DNA of 64,000 nucleotides. Origin: Actinophytocola glycyrrhizae. GTDB taxonomy: Bacteria; Actinomycetota; Actinomycetes; Mycobacteriales; Pseudonocardiaceae. The notes below the pieces were generated by a model, which was not told the DNA's origin, made no database searches, and saw only the letters and a program-made list of their open reading frames with translations. Below are positions 26,543 through 35,762 of the stretch, one piece after another. The stretch spans positions 1,302,001-1,366,000 of the forward strand of contig NZ_JBHSIS010000002.1 of assembly GCF_042653545.1 (NCBI RefSeq). Reading direction: 5' to 3'. The position numbers and the translations under genes are program-made. How positions within the stretch are numbered: position 1 is the first letter of the stretch; each line of letters opens with the position of its first letter.

Positions 26543-27955
26543 TCAATTCTTGTCGGGCTTCTCCACGTACGAGGCTCGCAGCCGGTCCTTGTCCGACCTC
26601 GTCCAGGCGATTCCCCACAGGCCACGCTCGATCGCTACGTGGAAGGTGGGCTTGTCGCCAGTGATTTCGCTTGTCATCGCTGCTGCTTCTGCCAGCGCGG
26701 CGCGACCGGCTTCCTCAGCGCCGACACACATGAGGAGAACGGACAGATTGTGCAATGCCTCCGCGAGACTCTGACGGCAGTCAGGGTCGTTTTCGGAGAG
26801 TTCGCGTTGCAGGGCGACGGCTTCCCGCGCGACGGCAACGGCGGCCGGTCTGCTGGCTGTCATGTGCAGTCGACGGCTGAGCCGGTCCAATGCGCTGCCA
26901 AGCCTCGGGCGGTGCACCAGGGGGTCGGTTCCGATGAGCTCGCGGTAGAGGCCGACAGCTTCCTCTGCTGTGGCAAGCGCGGCGTGTGCAGCTCCTTGGT
27001 TCGCCTGGTATTGGCTCAGGTCGTCCAGACTGGCCGCCAAGCCGGAGCGAACCGACGCGGGATCGGCCGCGGCCAGTTCCCGGTAGAGCACGACTGCCTC
27101 GCCAACAGCATCAAGAGCTGCTTGCCCACGACCGGCTCGGCTGAAGGCGGTCCCGAGGACGGCCAGGCACCTGGCGAGTTCCGGCCGGAAGGCGTCCGGA
27201 TCGACCGCGGCGACCTCGCGGTAGCGGGCCACCGCCTCTTCGGCGGGAGCCAAGCTCGCCGTCACATCGCCGTTGTGCGCCAGCCAGAGCCCCAGATTGC
27301 TCAGGCTACGGGCCAGTTCGGCGCGGTGCGCGACGGGATCCGACGTCACGAGTTTCCGGTAGAGCGCAACGGCTTCCCGGGCCGGGCCGGCAGCCGTTTC
27401 CACCCTGCCCGCCGCTGCCAACAGGTTGCCGTAGTTGTTGAGCGCCAGTGCCAACTTGGGGGCGAACTCGGCGGCGTTGGATTCAACGAGCTCGCCAAGC
27501 AATGCCACCGCTTCGCCGACCGGTTCGACCGCGTCTCGCGGGTGCCCGGCTTCACAGAGTCGCACGCCGAAGTTCTGCAAGGCGGTGGCCAGATGTGGCC
27601 GGAAGGTCAGTGGATCGGCTTCAGCGAGCTCCCTGCGGATGGCTAGCGCCTCACGTGCGGGCCCGAGTGCGCCTTGCTTGTCGCCTGCGTCGGCGAGCTG
27701 GCTACTGAGGTTGATCAGGCTTGCCGCCAAGCTGTCCTGGTGACCACGGCCTGACTCGGCGAGGTAGCGGAAGATCGTCACTGCTTCACGGGCCGGGGCG
27801 ATCGCGGCTTGCCGCTCGCCTGCGATGCCCTGAAAGGCGCGTTCAGGGCGCTGAGCGCCCTGAACGGCCCATTCACGGCACCGGCCCAGCCCCGTCTCGG
27901 GCGACCGCAGAGGTGTGGGTGTCGTGCCCGACGACGGTCCGTACACCCAAGCCAC
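26543..27955 (-). CDS. Tetratricopeptide-repeat protein, probably 5'-truncated
   Basis: 470 aa as drawn, made almost entirely of ~47-residue TPR-like units of the form AAVAVAREAVALQRELSEND, each ending in a short L-rich second helix. About nine units are visible. Large actinobacterial proteins carry such arrays behind NB-ARC, CHAT or similar domains, but no such domain remains here. The first repeat starts directly at a 45-bp palindromic element (27831-27875), and residues before it (about 1-40) show no repeat pattern, so the gene looks cut at that element. The GTG start at 27955 is therefore doubtful. TPR arrays mediate protein-protein contacts. Confidence 0.75.
   Translation of the reverse strand: MAWVYGPSSGTTPTPLRSPETGLGRCREWAVQGAQRPERAFQGIAGERQAAIAPAREAVTIFRYLAESGRGHQDSLAASLINLSSQLADAGDKQGALGPAREALAIRRELAEADPLTFRPHLATALQNFGVRLCEAGHPRDAVEPVGEAVALLGELVESNAAEFAPKLALALNNYGNLLAAAGRVETAAGPAREAVALYRKLVTSDPVAHRAELARSLSNLGLWLAHNGDVTASLAPAEEAVARYREVAAVDPDAFRPELARCLAVLGTAFSRAGRGQAALDAVGEAVVLYRELAAADPASVRSGLAASLDDLSQYQANQGAAHAALATAEEAVGLYRELIGTDPLVHRPRLGSALDRLSRRLHMTASRPAAVAVAREAVALQRELSENDPDCRQSLAEALHNLSVLLMCVGAEEAGRAALAEAAAMTSEITGDKPTFHVAIERGLWGIAWTRSDKDRLRASYVEKPDKN
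27831..27875. repeat. Dispersed-type palindromic element
   Basis: A core of two 12-bp arms, GTTCAGGGCGCT at 27841-27852 and its complement at 27854-27865, around one base. Outer flanks 27831-27840 and 27866-27875 pair imperfectly (7 of 10). The composition resembles intergenic palindromes repeated in Amycolatopsis-type genomes; only one copy was seen in this window. Confidence 0.7.
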
Positions 27956-27996
27956 TTCGCATGATCTTCACGGAATCAATCGTCTAGCATGGCGCC

Positions 27997-28461
27997 GTGC
28001 CACGGACCGACACGGGAGCCCGGGTGATACCCGCGCCGCCGGAACGCGTGTACGCCGCCCTCGTCGATCCGGACGCGCTCACAGCATGGCTACCACCCGA
28101 CGGGATGACCGGCAGATTCGACCGGTTCGACGCACGCCCGGGCGGCTCGTACCGGTTGATCCTGACCTACGCGGACGCGGGTTCACCGGGCAAGGCCACC
28201 CCCGACTCCGACGTCGTGGAAGCACGATTCGTCGACATCGTCCCCGGCGCACGCGTGGTACAGGCGGTCGAGTTCGTCTCCGACGACCCCGCCTACGCCG
28301 GCACGATGACCATGACCTGGGAGGTCACCGCCCTCGGCACCGGTACCCACGTGGAGATCCGCGCCGACGACGTCCCCGACGGCATCTCCGCCGAGGACCA
28401 CGCTGCCGGACTGGCCTCCTCGTTGGCGAACCTCGCCGCCTACCTCGAGACAGACTCCTAG
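27997..28461 (+). CDS. SRPBCC/AHSA1-family protein
   Basis: A 154-aa START/Bet v 1-fold protein of the Aha1 C-terminal-like group: RVIPAPPERVYAALVDPDALTAWLPPDGM at the N terminus, PGGSYRLILTY, and a C-terminal helix AGLASSLANLAAYLE that caps the hydrophobic cavity. Members bind small hydrophobic ligands or act as stress-related lyases/cyclases; function cannot be assigned. The GTG start has no clear ribosome site. It is divergent from the TPR gene with only 41 bp between. Confidence 0.85.
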   Translation: MPRTDTGARVIPAPPERVYAALVDPDALTAWLPPDGMTGRFDRFDARPGGSYRLILTYADAGSPGKATPDSDVVEARFVDIVPGARVVQAVEFVSDDPAYAGTMTMTWEVTALGTGTHVEIRADDVPDGISAEDHAAGLASSLANLAAYLETDS

Positions 28462-28569
28462 CGCCCCGCGCCGGACACCAGGTCTCTGAACCACCTATCG
28501 GGCGGCAGCCGGCTTGCCTGCCCCTCGTGAGATCCTGCCCGACCACCGAGTCAACTTCGCCCTGTCGTC

Positions 28570-28653
28570 GGGGTCCGTCACCGTGAGCGCCGCGCAGGCG
28601 CGGTCTGCCAGTTCCGGCACGCCCGCCTGGCGGAGGCGTACCTCGCGCCGTGA
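28570..28653 (+). pseudogene. C-terminal relic of an XRE-NACHT paralogue
   Basis: The frame reads GVRHRERRAGAVCQFRHARL and stops at 28651-28653. The downstream NACHT protein ends with LRRAGAVYQFRHARLQDHL, so 14 of about 15 core residues match. It is therefore the last ~25 codons of a deleted related gene lying just before the intact copy. Confidence 0.7.
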
Positions 28654-28701
28654 CGGTGGCCGCTACAGTTGGATCCTGGTGCGACAGCCGGAAGGGGTCA
28701 G

Positions 28702-30915
28702 GTGGCGAACCAGTTCGGTCCGCTGTTGCGGGAGTTCCGGCAGCGGGCGGGACTGACCCAGGAGGCGCTGGCCGAGCGGTCCGGGCTGGGCGTGCGCACC
28801 GTCCGCGGGCTGGAGACCGGCGAACGCGACGACCCCAGGATGCGCACCGTGGAGTCGCTCGCGGAGGCGCTCGACCTCACCGCGCACGACCGAATCGAAC
28901 TGCTCGCCGCGGCCGGCAGCCAACCGCCTGCGGACTCGCCCCGCCGCGTGCCTGCGGGTGCCGACCGGCTGACCGAGGCCGCGAGCCTGCTCGCCTACGA
29001 GCTGCGCACCAGGCTGCGCCGCGAGGAGGAGCAGCGGCAGATCCACGACCCCATACCGCTGCCCGTCCGGTGGCGGGCGGCACCGGACGGGTTGCTCGAC
29101 TCCTGGACGAACATCGGCATGGCCAAACCGGGCGAGACCGTGCGCCCGGTGGAACTGGCCGGCAGCCTGGACGAGATCGTGCGGGTGTACCAGCGCATTC
29201 CGTCGGGACGGCTGGTGGTGCTCGGCCGGGCCGGGTCGGGCAAGACCATCCTCACGATGCGCTTCGTGCTCGGCCTGCTCGACGTGAGCGCGCCCGGCGA
29301 CCCGGTACCGGTGATCTTCAGCGTCGGCTCGTGGCACCCCGGCACGACGGCCCTGCGGGACTGGCTGATCGAGCAGCTCCTGCGCGACCACCCGGGGCTC
29401 GACGCGCCCGGTCCCGGCGGGTCGACGTTGGCGGCGGCGTTGGTGGAGTCGGGGCGGATCCTGCCGGTGCTGGATGGGTTCGACGAGATCGCGGCGGGTT
29501 TGCACCGGGCGGCGTTGGCCGCGTTGAACGCCACCACCCTGCCGTTGCTGGTGACCAGCCGGGTGGACGAGTACCAGGCCGCGGTCGAGTCGACCGACGT
29601 GCTCACGGCGGCCGCCGCGGTCGTGCTCACCGACCTGACCGCCGACGACCTCGCAAGCTACCTGCCACGCACGACCCGGCGGCAAGGCGCGGCAGGCACG
29701 GTGTGGGAACCGGTCCTCGCGCACGTGCGCGACCACCCGGACGGCGACCTCGCGGCCGTGCTGACCACGCCGCTGATGGTGAGCCTCGCCAGGACGATCT
29801 ACAGCGACACCCCCGAGCACGACCCGGCCCAGCTGCTGGAAACCGGCCGTTTCGGCACCCGGGAGGCGATCGAGCGGCACCTGCTCGGCAGCTTCGTGCC
29901 GACCGTGTACCGGCGCGAACCTGGCCGGTACACCCACGACGAGGACCGCGTCGAGCACTGGCTCGGCTTCCTCGCCCACCACCTCGACCGGCTCCGCACG
30001 CACGACCTCGCCTGGTGGCAGCTCGGCGACCGGATGCCGGGCTGGCTGCGGATGGTGGTGAGCGGGCTGGTGCTCGGCATCGCCGTCGGCCTTCCCGCCG
30101 CACTCGTCATCGGCCTGATCCACACCGTCGGGGTCGGTACGGCCAGTGCCGGACTCGGCGGCGGCCTGTCCGCCGCGCTCGCCGCCGGGCCGATGGAGGC
30201 GCTCGCGGTGGGCATGACCGTCGGCCTGGCACACGGCGCCTCGCTCGCGTTCCGCAGCACCGTGTTCGAACCCTCCAGGGTGCGGCTCCGGCTGCGGGTG
30301 GCACGCCGGAGCCCGGTCCTGCGCCGGTTCGCGGTCGGGCTCGCCGTCGGGGTGGGGCTCGGCATCGGCCTCGGCATCGCGCGTGAGCTGGGCGCGACGT
30401 TCTGGATAGTCGGCCGGATCGGCGACACGACCGCGGTGGTCGTGCTGTTCGGGCTGGTGTTCGGTGTCGTGTGGGGCCTCGTCTGGGGCGTGATGGCCAA
30501 CTTCGAGGCACCGGTGGACATCAGCTCGGCGGGGAGCCCCGTGGACCTGCTGAACACCAACCGCAGGACCGTCGTGGTCCAGTCACTGGCGTTGGGGCTG
30601 ATGACCTGGCTCACGTACACGGCCATGGTCGCGGTGCTGCACGGGCCCCGGTTCGGGTTGGCGTACGGCCTGTCCTACGGGCTGGTGCTCGGCCTCGCGA
30701 TCAGCCTCGGCGCGTCCAGCCTGACCGCGTGGGGCACCTGGATGGTGTTCGCGCGGGTGTGGCTGCCGGTGAACGGGCGGCTGCCGTGGACGCTGCCGGA
30801 GTTCCTCGAGGACGCCTACCGGCGGGGGGTGCTGCGCAGGGCTGGCGCGGTCTACCAGTTCCGGCACGCCCGCCTCCAAGATCATCTGAAGCAGGCCTAC
30901 CGAACCGGCCGCTGA
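28702..30915 (+). CDS. XRE-type HTH / NACHT NTPase membrane protein
   Basis: This 737-aa protein has an XRE helix-turn-helix (residues ~5-65, with RAGLTQEALAERSGLGVRTV), a NACHT NTPase with Walker A GRAGSGKT near residue 177 and Walker B ILPVLDGFDE near 255, then a glycine-rich region with about six to eight transmembrane helices, and a short C-terminal tail. GTG 28702 is chosen over TTG 28669 because GGAAGGGG precedes it and the HTH starts at once. STAND NTPases of this type are signal-dependent switches; membrane-linked ones occur in defence and developmental control. Target and ligand are unknown. Confidence 0.88.
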   Translation: MANQFGPLLREFRQRAGLTQEALAERSGLGVRTVRGLETGERDDPRMRTVESLAEALDLTAHDRIELLAAAGSQPPADSPRRVPAGADRLTEAASLLAYELRTRLRREEEQRQIHDPIPLPVRWRAAPDGLLDSWTNIGMAKPGETVRPVELAGSLDEIVRVYQRIPSGRLVVLGRAGSGKTILTMRFVLGLLDVSAPGDPVPVIFSVGSWHPGTTALRDWLIEQLLRDHPGLDAPGPGGSTLAAALVESGRILPVLDGFDEIAAGLHRAALAALNATTLPLLVTSRVDEYQAAVESTDVLTAAAAVVLTDLTADDLASYLPRTTRRQGAAGTVWEPVLAHVRDHPDGDLAAVLTTPLMVSLARTIYSDTPEHDPAQLLETGRFGTREAIERHLLGSFVPTVYRREPGRYTHDEDRVEHWLGFLAHHLDRLRTHDLAWWQLGDRMPGWLRMVVSGLVLGIAVGLPAALVIGLIHTVGVGTASAGLGGGLSAALAAGPMEALAVGMTVGLAHGASLAFRSTVFEPSRVRLRLRVARRSPVLRRFAVGLAVGVGLGIGLGIARELGATFWIVGRIGDTTAVVVLFGLVFGVVWGLVWGVMANFEAPVDISSAGSPVDLLNTNRRTVVVQSLALGLMTWLTYTAMVAVLHGPRFGLAYGLSYGLVLGLAISLGASSLTAWGTWMVFARVWLPVNGRLPWTLPEFLEDAYRRGVLRRAGAVYQFRHARLQDHLKQAYRTGR

Positions 30916-31035
30916 GCCGTTTGCCCTGGTCAGAGCGACCGGCCAGATATGGCCGCCGCCTTTGCCTGTCCCTCTTCCACCGCCGAGACGCAACCTGGTG
31001 GCACCGGGACGGGGATCTGCGGAAGGGGACACGGG

Positions 31036-32298
31036 GTGTCAGACGCCTGGGAGCGGTACTTCACCGAGCCGCCTGCCGAAGGCGGGGTGAACTGGGAGGC
31101 CTACAGCCACGACGAGCTGTACCAGATGCTGTGGCAGGACGCCGACGTCGCGGACGTCAGCACGGTCGCCACCGAGTGGGCCAGGCACCGCGCCGCACTG
31201 GCCACACACGCCGAGGTGCTGCGTGAGCAGAGCGTGGCGCTACTGGACAGCTGGCAGGGCCGGAGTGCGGAGGAGGCTGCCAAGCGGCTGGAGACGCTGG
31301 CCGCGCGGGTGGAGAAGATCAGCGAGATGGCCAACGCGGGCGGGCTGGCCGCACAACAGGCCGCCGACGCGCTGGCCACGGCCAGGGCCCGGATGCCGCC
31401 GCCACCCGGCAGCCCGGCGGCACCGTTCACCGCCATGCCCGGCCTCACGGCCCCACCTGCGCCGAGCACGCCGACGGCGCCAGCCGCGCCGAGTTCGTCG
31501 TCCGTGTCGTCGATGCAGTCGTACGTGTCGTCGATGCAGTCGTACGTGACCGCGATGCAGACGTCGATGCGGGACTCGATGGACTCGATGCGGTCGTCGC
31601 TGCCGTCGTGGTCACCGTCCGGGGTGCCGGCCTGGAACCCGGCCACCGCCTCGACGACCACCCCCAGCGCGGCCACCACCTCGGACATGGGCACCGCGTT
31701 CGGTGCGGTCGGCAGCGGCGAGTTCAGCTTCTACACCGGCGCCGCCACGGCCGACCAGCAGAAGGCGCAGGCCGTGCACGCGATGCAGGCCTACGAGTCC
31801 AGCCTGACCGACAGCGGCCGGCTGCTCGGCGACGCGCGGAGCGCGGTCCCCGCCGCGGCCCCGTTGCCCGCCGCCACCACACCTGCGAGCCATGCCAGCC
31901 CGGGCCAGGCGGCCACCGGCGTGCCGTGGCACCGGCTCGTCGGCGCCGGTCCGGCCGGCGGCCTCCGGTCCGGCTCCGGCACGGTCACCGGCGCACCGGT
32001 CGGCGGCGGGTCGGGCGGCGGCGGGCCGGGTGGCGCCGTGCCGCTCGGACCGGGCGCCCGCGTCGGCGCGATACCCGGCGTGGCAGGCGGGCCCGCCATG
32101 CCGGGCGGACCGCTCGGCGAGACCGCCGCGGCACGTGGGGGCACGCACGGCGGGATGGTGCCGCCGGTCGGCGCGCGCGGCGCCGGCGCGGAGGACGAGC
32201 GGCACGTGAACCAGATGCCGACGATCAACCACGGGCTGTTCGCCGTGGACGAGCCGACCGTCACGGCGGTGCTCGGGGAGCCGGAGGAGCGGCGATGA
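31036..32298 (+). CDS. PPE-like type VII secretion substrate
   Basis: A 420-aa protein. The N-terminal ~115 residues form a helical hairpin of the WXG/PPE kind, with the turn motif LLDSWQGRSAEEAAK near residues 68-82. The rest is Pro/Ser/Gly-rich low complexity, including two near-identical SSMQSYV repeats and a long Gly-rich stretch. GTG 31036 follows GGAAGGGG. It heads a string of ESX-associated genes and probably dimerises with a partner for export. No toxin domain was recognised. Confidence 0.8.
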   Translation: MSDAWERYFTEPPAEGGVNWEAYSHDELYQMLWQDADVADVSTVATEWARHRAALATHAEVLREQSVALLDSWQGRSAEEAAKRLETLAARVEKISEMANAGGLAAQQAADALATARARMPPPPGSPAAPFTAMPGLTAPPAPSTPTAPAAPSSSSVSSMQSYVSSMQSYVTAMQTSMRDSMDSMRSSLPSWSPSGVPAWNPATASTTTPSAATTSDMGTAFGAVGSGEFSFYTGAATADQQKAQAVHAMQAYESSLTDSGRLLGDARSAVPAAAPLPAATTPASHASPGQAATGVPWHRLVGAGPAGGLRSGSGTVTGAPVGGGSGGGGPGGAVPLGPGARVGAIPGVAGGPAMPGGPLGETAAARGGTHGGMVPPVGARGAGAEDERHVNQMPTINHGLFAVDEPTVTAVLGEPEERR

Positions 32299-32425
32299 GC
32301 GGAGCTTGCGGAGCGAACCATCCGGCAGAGCATCGAGGTTCAGGGCGCCACCTCGACCGCGGAGGGTGCCGGTGGGGCGGAGCCCGCGCAGCGTTGCGGC
32401 GCCACGCAGTGAGCGAGGAGGCGGC

Positions 32426-32767
32426 ATGAGCAAGGGATACCAGGTCGAGCCGGATCTGCTCGCGGAGCGGATCTCGACGCTGACCAAGCTCGGTGACCTG
32501 ACCGGCGACCTGGTCGCGACCGCGAGCCGGCTGGCCGAGCGGCTGCCGATGCTGGGCACGGCGCCGCCCGCCGTGCACCTGGCGGTGCGGCTGCGGGAGG
32601 CCGCCGGGCGGACCGGCCTGGCCGGGGAGGTGGCGGCGGCGCAGCGGGAGGTCGAGGCCTTCCAGGCGACGCTGTCCGACGCCAAGCGGGCCTACGACGA
32701 GGGGGAGGCCGAGGCCGAGTCGGCGGTGCGCGCGGCCGGTGAGCACGATCATGGGGCGCGGTCATGA
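32426..32767 (+). CDS. EspC-like type VII secretion target 1
   Basis: A 113-aa all-helical protein starting YQVEPDLLAERI with a long central helix LREAAGRTGLAGEVAAAQRE. Size and pattern match ESX EspC/WXG100-like substrates. ATG 32426 is chosen for GAGGAGGCGG; the longer upstream frame is not similar to anything. It overlaps the EspG gene by ATGA. Confidence 0.7.
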   Translation: MSKGYQVEPDLLAERISTLTKLGDLTGDLVATASRLAERLPMLGTAPPAVHLAVRLREAAGRTGLAGEVAAAQREVEAFQATLSDAKRAYDEGEAEAESAVRAAGEHDHGARS

Positions 32768-33561
32768 CCGCCACGACCGAGCGGCACGAGGTCCACTTCG
32801 GACTCGTCGAGCTGGACCTGCTCGCCACCCACGCCGGGGTGCCGTTCCCGTTCCCGCTCCGGGTGCCCTCGTTCGGCCGGCTCACCGACGAGCGGGACGA
32901 GCTGCTCGCCGCGGCCGGGCACGCGCTGCGCGAGCGCGGCCTGGCCACCGAGCACGGCCCGGCAGGCGTGGCGGCCGAGGTGGTGACCGCGCTGCGCGAG
33001 TACCGGAGCGCGGCCGACCTGGTGGTGCTCGACGGCGAAGCGGCGACCGGCGTGGTGGCCATGGTCTGTGGGAACCAGGCGATGCTGTGCCGCCAGTCGC
33101 TCGCCGGGCAGGCGGACACCGTCCTGGCCGGGCGGGTCCCGGCGGCCGCGCTGGCCGACGAGTTCGCCGGCCTGGTCCCGGACGTCCCGGCGGCGTCGGC
33201 CATGCCGGTCACGCTGCCGCCCGGCGTCATCGGCGACGCCCTGCGGCTGGTCGGCAACACGGCCGACACCCCGGCCACCCGGCGGTACGTGCGCGAACTG
33301 GTCCGCGAGTGCGGCGGCGACGAGGCCGTGGTCGACGAGCTCGTCGACCTGCTCCCGACACTGACCGGCCGTGGTCAGCTCGGCGTCACCCGGCGGTCCG
33401 GCACCGCCGTGTCCCGCCGGTTCGAGGTGTCGTGGCTGGACAGTCCACGGGGGCGGGTCCGGGTGAGCCGCGACGACCAGGGGTGGGTGAGCGTCAACCC
33501 GTTGCGGCGCGGCGAGCTCGTCCGCCTCACCCGCGAGGCGGCCGCACTCGCCCGCGCCTAG
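32764..33561 (+). CDS. espG: EspG-family type VII secretion chaperone
   Basis: A 265-aa protein of the ESX secretion-associated EspG family: it begins FGLVELDLLATHAGVPFPFPLRVPS, has the central region GNQAMLCRQSLAGQADTVLAGRVP and ends with GRVRVSRDDQGWVSVNPL. In mycobacteria EspG binds PE-PPE pairs in the cytosol and keeps them soluble for the ESX machine. Its position after the PPE-like and EspC-like genes supports the same job. The locus lacks EccA-E and MycP, so the machine must be encoded elsewhere. Confidence 0.85.
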   Translation: MTATTERHEVHFGLVELDLLATHAGVPFPFPLRVPSFGRLTDERDELLAAAGHALRERGLATEHGPAGVAAEVVTALREYRSAADLVVLDGEAATGVVAMVCGNQAMLCRQSLAGQADTVLAGRVPAAALADEFAGLVPDVPAASAMPVTLPPGVIGDALRLVGNTADTPATRRYVRELVRECGGDEAVVDELVDLLPTLTGRGQLGVTRRSGTAVSRRFEVSWLDSPRGRVRVSRDDQGWVSVNPLRRGELVRLTREAAALARA

Positions 33562-33599
33562 CGCTCGGGGAAACACAGGAGAGAGATAAGGGGAACACC

Positions 33600-33947
33600 A
33601 TGGATCCAGCACAGTGGCTGGCGGACTACCGGGACCGCCTCGATCGCGTCGCGCACAGTGCCCGCGCGGCGAGCGCGAGCCTGCGCGGGGTCGGGGCGAG
33701 CGCGGCCTCGCCGCGCGGTGAGGTCACCGTGACGGTGAACGCCGCGGGCGTGCTCGAGCACATCACCCTGACACCCACGGCCCGCAAGCTCGAGGCCGAC
33801 GTCCTCGCCGCGCTCATCGTGGCGACCTCACGGGAGGCCCAGAAGCTGGCGGGCGCGCGGATGGCCGAGGTGATGGCGGGCTACCTCGGCGACGGCGACG
33901 CGCTGGCGCAGATCACCCAGCACCTGCCCGCGGGAGCCGTGCGATGA
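33600..33947 (+). CDS. YbaB/EbfC-family protein
   Basis: A 115-aa protein with the YbaB core: an N-terminal helix (DPAQWLADYRDRLDRVA), the strand pair GEVTVTVNAAGVLEHITLTP and a C-terminal helix. Classical YbaB binds DNA as a dimer. Such proteins recur within actinobacterial ESX-substrate operons, where their role is not established. It overlaps the next gene by ATGA. Confidence 0.85.
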   Translation: MDPAQWLADYRDRLDRVAHSARAASASLRGVGASAASPRGEVTVTVNAAGVLEHITLTPTARKLEADVLAALIVATSREAQKLAGARMAEVMAGYLGDGDALAQITQHLPAGAVR

Positions 33948-34279
33948 CCGGGAACCAGGGCGGTTTCAGCCTCGACCCCGACCAGCTGCGTGCGCACTGC
34001 GGCTCGCTCGACGGCTACGCCGACCGGCTCTCCGGGATCGGTTCGGGGCTGCCCAGCGCGCTGTCCGAGCAGTCGCTCGGCTCGTTCGCCCAGTTCCTCA
34101 CCGCCGGGCTGGGTACCGCGATGACCGAGACGCTGACCGCGTTCGGCCACGCCGCGTCCGCGGTGGAGATGGTGGCGGGCGGTGTCCGGCAGACGGTCGA
34201 CTCCTACCAGCGCACCGACGACGACCGGGCCACGACGTTGACCGGCATCGAGACGAGCATGGTGGAGGAGGGCCGATGA
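33944..34279 (+). CDS. EspC-like type VII secretion target 2
   Basis: A 111-aa helical protein with LDPDQLRAHCGSLDGYADRL at the start and the tail GGVRQTVDSYQRTDDDRATT, matching the EspC/WXG100-like family. It overlaps both neighbours by ATGA, so stoichiometry with the following substrate is likely controlled by coupling. Confidence 0.75.
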   Translation: MTGNQGGFSLDPDQLRAHCGSLDGYADRLSGIGSGLPSALSEQSLGSFAQFLTAGLGTAMTETLTAFGHAASAVEMVAGGVRQTVDSYQRTDDDRATTLTGIETSMVEEGR

Positions 34280-35112
34280 CGACGACGCCGGACGCGGTGG
34301 AGATCAACGCGTTGCTCGCCGACCTGCGGATCGCCAAGGACGCCGTTGGCGACAAGGAGTGGCTGTCGCCGGAGCTGGCCGGTGGGCCCGCGGTCTCCGT
34401 CGAGTTGCTCGGCTCGACCGGCAGTCCGCTGTCCTCCTTGGACAGCGCGGGGATGGGTTTCCTCACGCCGATGGTGTCGTTCCTCGATGAACCGCTCGGC
34501 CAGCTGCGTGGCGATCCGTCCTCGGTGTCGTCCGGCGCGGGTGAGTTCGACCGGGCCGCGCAGGACGGGGCCGCCGTTGCCGAGGAGTACCGGGCCACGG
34601 CGGGCAGCGAGACCAGCGAGTGGTCCGGCCAGGCCGGGGCGGACTACCTGAACAAGGGCATGGAGCTGGCCGACGGGGTCCTGTCGATCGCGGAGACCTC
34701 GCTCACCTCGGCCAAGGCGCTGATCGGTGCTGGCGAGGTGGTCGCCAAGGCCGTCGCCGACGTCACCGCGCTGATCAACGAGGCGGTCGGCCAGATCGTG
34801 CCGATCATGAGCCAGGCGATTGCCTCGGCGCCGGTGACGTTCGGGCAGAGCATCGCCGCCGCGATCCCGCAGTGCGTGCAGATCGCCGCCGACTACGCGG
34901 GCCGGATCGCGGGCAAGATGGCCGCCCTGCTCTCCAGCGGCGAGAACCTGATGAAGCTCATCGACGGCGCGGTCGGCGTCCTCAAGATCGTCAAGCAGGT
35001 GCTGACGTTCATCGGCGAGCAGAGCCAGGGCGGCGCGCCCACCACCACCGTCGCCGCACCGCGCAGGCCCGCGGCCGAGCCGTCGGACGACACCACCGAG
35101 GAGGAGTCCTGA
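34276..35112 (+). CDS. WXG100-like ESX substrate with long helical body
   Basis: A 278-aa protein. A WXG-type turn SEWSGQAGADYLNKG near residues 117-131 is followed by amphipathic/hydrophobic helices (AVADVTALINEAVGQIVPIM and onward) and a Pro/Glu-rich tail. The hydrophobic middle could insert in a membrane, as in mycobacterial EspB/EspA-like substrates. It is the probable partner of the EspC-like protein before it. No enzymatic domain is visible. Confidence 0.7.
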   Translation: MTTTPDAVEINALLADLRIAKDAVGDKEWLSPELAGGPAVSVELLGSTGSPLSSLDSAGMGFLTPMVSFLDEPLGQLRGDPSSVSSGAGEFDRAAQDGAAVAEEYRATAGSETSEWSGQAGADYLNKGMELADGVLSIAETSLTSAKALIGAGEVVAKAVADVTALINEAVGQIVPIMSQAIASAPVTFGQSIAAAIPQCVQIAADYAGRIAGKMAALLSSGENLMKLIDGAVGVLKIVKQVLTFIGEQSQGGAPTTTVAAPRRPAAEPSDDTTEEES

Positions 35113-35762
35113 CCAGGCCGTTCGAGCGGCGCGCCCTCCGGCCGCTCGACGAGCTGGGGCTCGACGACGACACCCCGCTGTACGTGCTGACGACGCCGGA
35201 GGGCAACGTCGAGGTGCGGGAGACGCTGCGCGACGAGGTCGTGGTGTGGGCGTACACGCGGCTGGCGCTCATGGTCCCAAGCTGTGGCAGCGGGCAGCCG
35301 TTCGTCCGGGTCACCGCGCGCGAGCTGCGTACCGTCGGGAAAGCCCTCGACCGGTTCGCCTACGCAGCGGTCGACCTCCGGCATCCCGACGGGGCGCGCT
35401 ACCCGGAGCCGGACCGGCGGGACGACGACCACCTGCCGCTGATCGACACGACGGTCCCCGACACGTCGCTGCTGTGGGTGCCGATCCGCCCCGGCTCGGT
35501 CGGCACCGCCAAAGCCATGGTCGAGATGGTCGCGGAAGGGCAGGACGGGCTGGACGGGCCGCTCGTGCTCGTCTACTCCACCCTCGCCCGGCTGCGTGCC
35601 GAGCTCGGTGCCCGGCGCGCGGCGGCGTCCTTCCGCGCAGAACATCTCGGCCGCCTGACCGACGACATCGGCGCGCGTTCGGTGGTGTTCGACGCGTCGG
35701 TGGCAGAGCACAACCGGAAAGAGACTTCATCGTGGACTACAGGTACGACCCGGAGGCGCTGA
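35109..35762 (+). CDS. Hypothetical SseB/SAV_915-like protein in the ESX locus
   Basis: The body PLYVLTTPEGNVEVRETLRD and GPLVLVYSTLARLRAELG resembles SseB-type immunity or regulatory domains, but this is a weak match. No ATG/GTG precedes the conserved N terminus; CTG at 35109, overlapping the upstream stop (CTGA) behind GAGGAGGAG, is the best start, with GTG 35184 as alternative. The 3' end overlaps the next gene by 31 bp. A role as a cytosolic partner or immunity protein is speculative. Confidence 0.6.
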   Translation: MTRPFERRALRPLDELGLDDDTPLYVLTTPEGNVEVRETLRDEVVVWAYTRLALMVPSCGSGQPFVRVTARELRTVGKALDRFAYAAVDLRHPDGARYPEPDRRDDDHLPLIDTTVPDTSLLWVPIRPGSVGTAKAMVEMVAEGQDGLDGPLVLVYSTLARLRAELGARRAAASFRAEHLGRLTDDIGARSVVFDASVAEHNRKETSSWTTGTTRRR

